From NCBI GenBank assembly GCA_030044105.1, contig JASHWL010000122.1, positions 1-5,657 of the forward strand: 5,657 bases of DNA. The letters are read 5' to 3'. This DNA comes from Thermoplasmata archaeon. GTDB lineage: Archaea > Thermoplasmatota > Thermoplasmata > Lutacidiplasmatales > UBA184. This document shows, one piece after another, positions 4,747 through 5,657 of the stretch; the first letter of the stretch is position 1; each line of letters opens with the position of its first letter. Under the pieces are notes generated by a model that saw only the letters and a program-made list of their open reading frames with translations, made no database searches and was not told the origin of the DNA. Both the position numbers and the translations under genes were made by a program.

Positions 4747-5397
4747 CTACCGCATCGCCGGGGACGGACGTCCGTTGAGGACCACGTTGAGCCGGCGGTT
4801 CGCTTCCTCCCAGTTGATGTTATCGAGGAACACCTGGAGGTACGTCGCCTTGTCGGTCCCGTAATCGATCGCGTACGCGTGCTCCCAGCAATCCAAGGCG
4901 ATAACGACGTCCTGGGAGATCGCGGGGACGTTGATGCTGTGCTCGTTGATGACCCAGTTGTGCAACTGCTCCCGCACGTGGTCGTACGTCACGAGGACCC
5001 AACCGGGCGTCGAGGCGGCGTCCGCCTTCGTCTCCGACTGCCACTTCTCGATCGTCCCGAACGAGGCCTTGAGTAGCGAGCGGAACTGGTCGTCGGGCTC
5101 GTTCACTGGCTCGAGGTTCTCGAAGTACGCCTTGTGGAGGTAGCTGCCGTTGTACGCGACGATCTCGCGGCGCTTGAGCTCGCTGAAGGCGCCGTAGCTG
5201 AAGTTCGCGTTCTTCTGGAGGATGTCGGGCTCCGCGTCGAGCTTCGCTCGGAACTCGGCCATCTTCTGCTCGATCTCGTTGAGCTTGCGCACGTACCCCT
5301 CGTAGAGACCCAGGTGGGCCTTGATCTGCTTCGGGGTCAGCCCCTTGATCGTGCCTTCCGTCAGAAGCTTCGAGAAATCCCGCACCTTGTGCTCCAT
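4747..5397 (-). CDS. sod: Fe/Mn-family superoxide dismutase, divergent type
   Basis: This 216-residue enzyme converts superoxide to oxygen and hydrogen peroxide in the cytoplasm. Metal ligands can be placed as H28 (KAHLGLYEGYV), H88 (YNGSYLHKAYFENL), D169 and H173 (LDCWEHAYAIDYG). The active-site Tyr is Y35. NINWEEANRRL near the end matches the family's NWDE helix. It belongs to a divergent branch with a YNG-x-x-LH-x-x-YFENL motif instead of NH-x-x-FW. H153 (NEHSINVP) falls where classic enzymes have a second-sphere Gln, so metal preference cannot be read off. The start at 5397 is preferred because a GGAG site lies at the right distance. In-frame ATGs at 5475 and 5550 would add a Gly/Arg/Ser-rich tail unlike any SOD. 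It is the first gene of a likely three-gene unit with the PIN and PEBP genes. Confidence 0.93.
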   Translation of the reverse strand: MEHKVRDFSKLLTEGTIKGLTPKQIKAHLGLYEGYVRKLNEIEQKMAEFRAKLDAEPDILQKNANFSYGAFSELKRREIVAYNGSYLHKAYFENLEPVNEPDDQFRSLLKASFGTIEKWQSETKADAASTPGWVLVTYDHVREQLHNWVINEHSINVPAISQDVVIALDCWEHAYAIDYGTDKATYLQVFLDNINWEEANRRLNVVLNGRPSPAMR

Positions 5398-5404
5398 GCT
5401 GCCG

Positions 5405-5408
5405 CTCC
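5405..5408 (-). promoter_or_regulatory. Ribosome-binding site of the superoxide dismutase gene
   Basis: GGAG on the minus strand lies 7 bases before ATG 5397. It supports this start over the two longer in-frame alternatives, and it contrasts with the leaderless-looking genes elsewhere in the window. Confidence 0.55.
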
Positions 5409-5488
5409 GAAGGTCCCTCGGACGCGGGCCCGTCGTTCCCCGCTCGCTCCGCCCGCCCGTGGACCGCCCGCCCATGAGCCCGAATCGA

Positions 5489-5494
5489 TTTAAA
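5489..5494 (-). promoter_or_regulatory. TATA-like box upstream of the superoxide dismutase gene
   Basis: TTTAAA lies in the most AT-rich block of the window (about 5485-5520). A start about 26 bases downstream, near 5465, would give a leader of roughly 68 bases before ATG 5397. A second AT-rich stretch at about 5506-5516 could be an alternative box. Confidence 0.55.
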
Positions 5495-5520
5495 CTTATG
5501 TCGTTTACAAAATTCGTATT

Positions 5521-5657
5521 CCTACGGAACGCCGACCGCCCGGGTCGCACCCGCGACCGGGGCGAGGAGGCGGCCCGACCCAGCCGACGCCCGGGTCGCC
5601 GGCCCTTCCGCGCGGCTCGGTGATCGTGGGACGGGCGGGGCGCCGGGCCGGGAACGG
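5521..5657. other. Right edge, no gene recognised
   Basis: GC-rich sequence upstream of the dismutase promoter. I see no convincing gene or RNA. A 12-base direct repeat CGCCCGGGTCGC (5537-5548 and 5588-5599) is present but is not striking at this base composition. Confidence 0.45.

Noticed and set aside
5398..5550. Longer N-terminus for the superoxide dismutase, starting at 5475 or 5550
   Set aside because: The extension has no similarity to SOD, and translation from 5550 would begin upstream of the likely promoter. The start at 5397 has a GGAG site. A start at 5475 would require a promoter further upstream.
5537..5599. Twelve-base direct repeat CGCCCGGGTCGC, two copies
   Set aside because: Two copies of a short, purely GC-type word in GC-rich DNA are weak evidence. 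There is no further spacing pattern and no link to a gene.

Overview
This is a GC-rich window, roughly two-thirds G+C by eye. It looks archaeal. Several genes lack a Shine-Dalgarno sequence and instead have a TATA-like box centred about 26-31 bases before their first ATG, the usual layout of archaeal leaderless or near-leaderless transcripts. The gene content fits a high-GC archaeon, and a Thermoplasmatota-like lineage is my guess. The lineage is inferred, not shown.

Layout from left to right. Positions 99-1660 (minus strand) hold a two-gene unit: a MarR-family regulator, then a CrtC/AttH-type lipocalin-like protein (hydroxyneurosporene synthase superfamily). The two are joined by an ATGA stop/start overlap. 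The promoter of the unit carries repeated TTGACT half-sites around the TATA box and the presumed transcription start, which suggests autoregulation. Positions 1857-2159 (plus strand) encode a small protein of about 100 residues resembling DUF3467. Positions 2252-3817 are a complete insertion sequence with 15-bp inverted repeats and a 10-bp flanking direct repeat read as a target-site duplication. It encodes a DDE transposase (minus strand) and a divergent 105-residue basic protein (plus strand). The element lies between the 3' ends of two convergent host genes and breaks neither.

Positions 3848-5397 (minus strand) hold a tightly packed set: a divergent Fe/Mn superoxide dismutase, a PIN-domain protein and a PEBP (YbhB/YbcL-like) protein, with gaps of 21 and 23 bases. 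An AT-rich promoter lies upstream of the dismutase.

The most unusual item is the insertion sequence. Its accessory gene faces away from the transposase, and an 18-bp imperfect palindrome sits between the two divergent TATA boxes. This arrangement suggests, without proving, a self-regulating element in which the small basic protein may control transposase expression. Other points of note are the MarR operator array, the PIN protein lacking one expected acidic residue and any adjacent antitoxin, and the atypical metal-ligand spacing in the dismutase. I saw no tRNA, rRNA, CRISPR array or replication origin.
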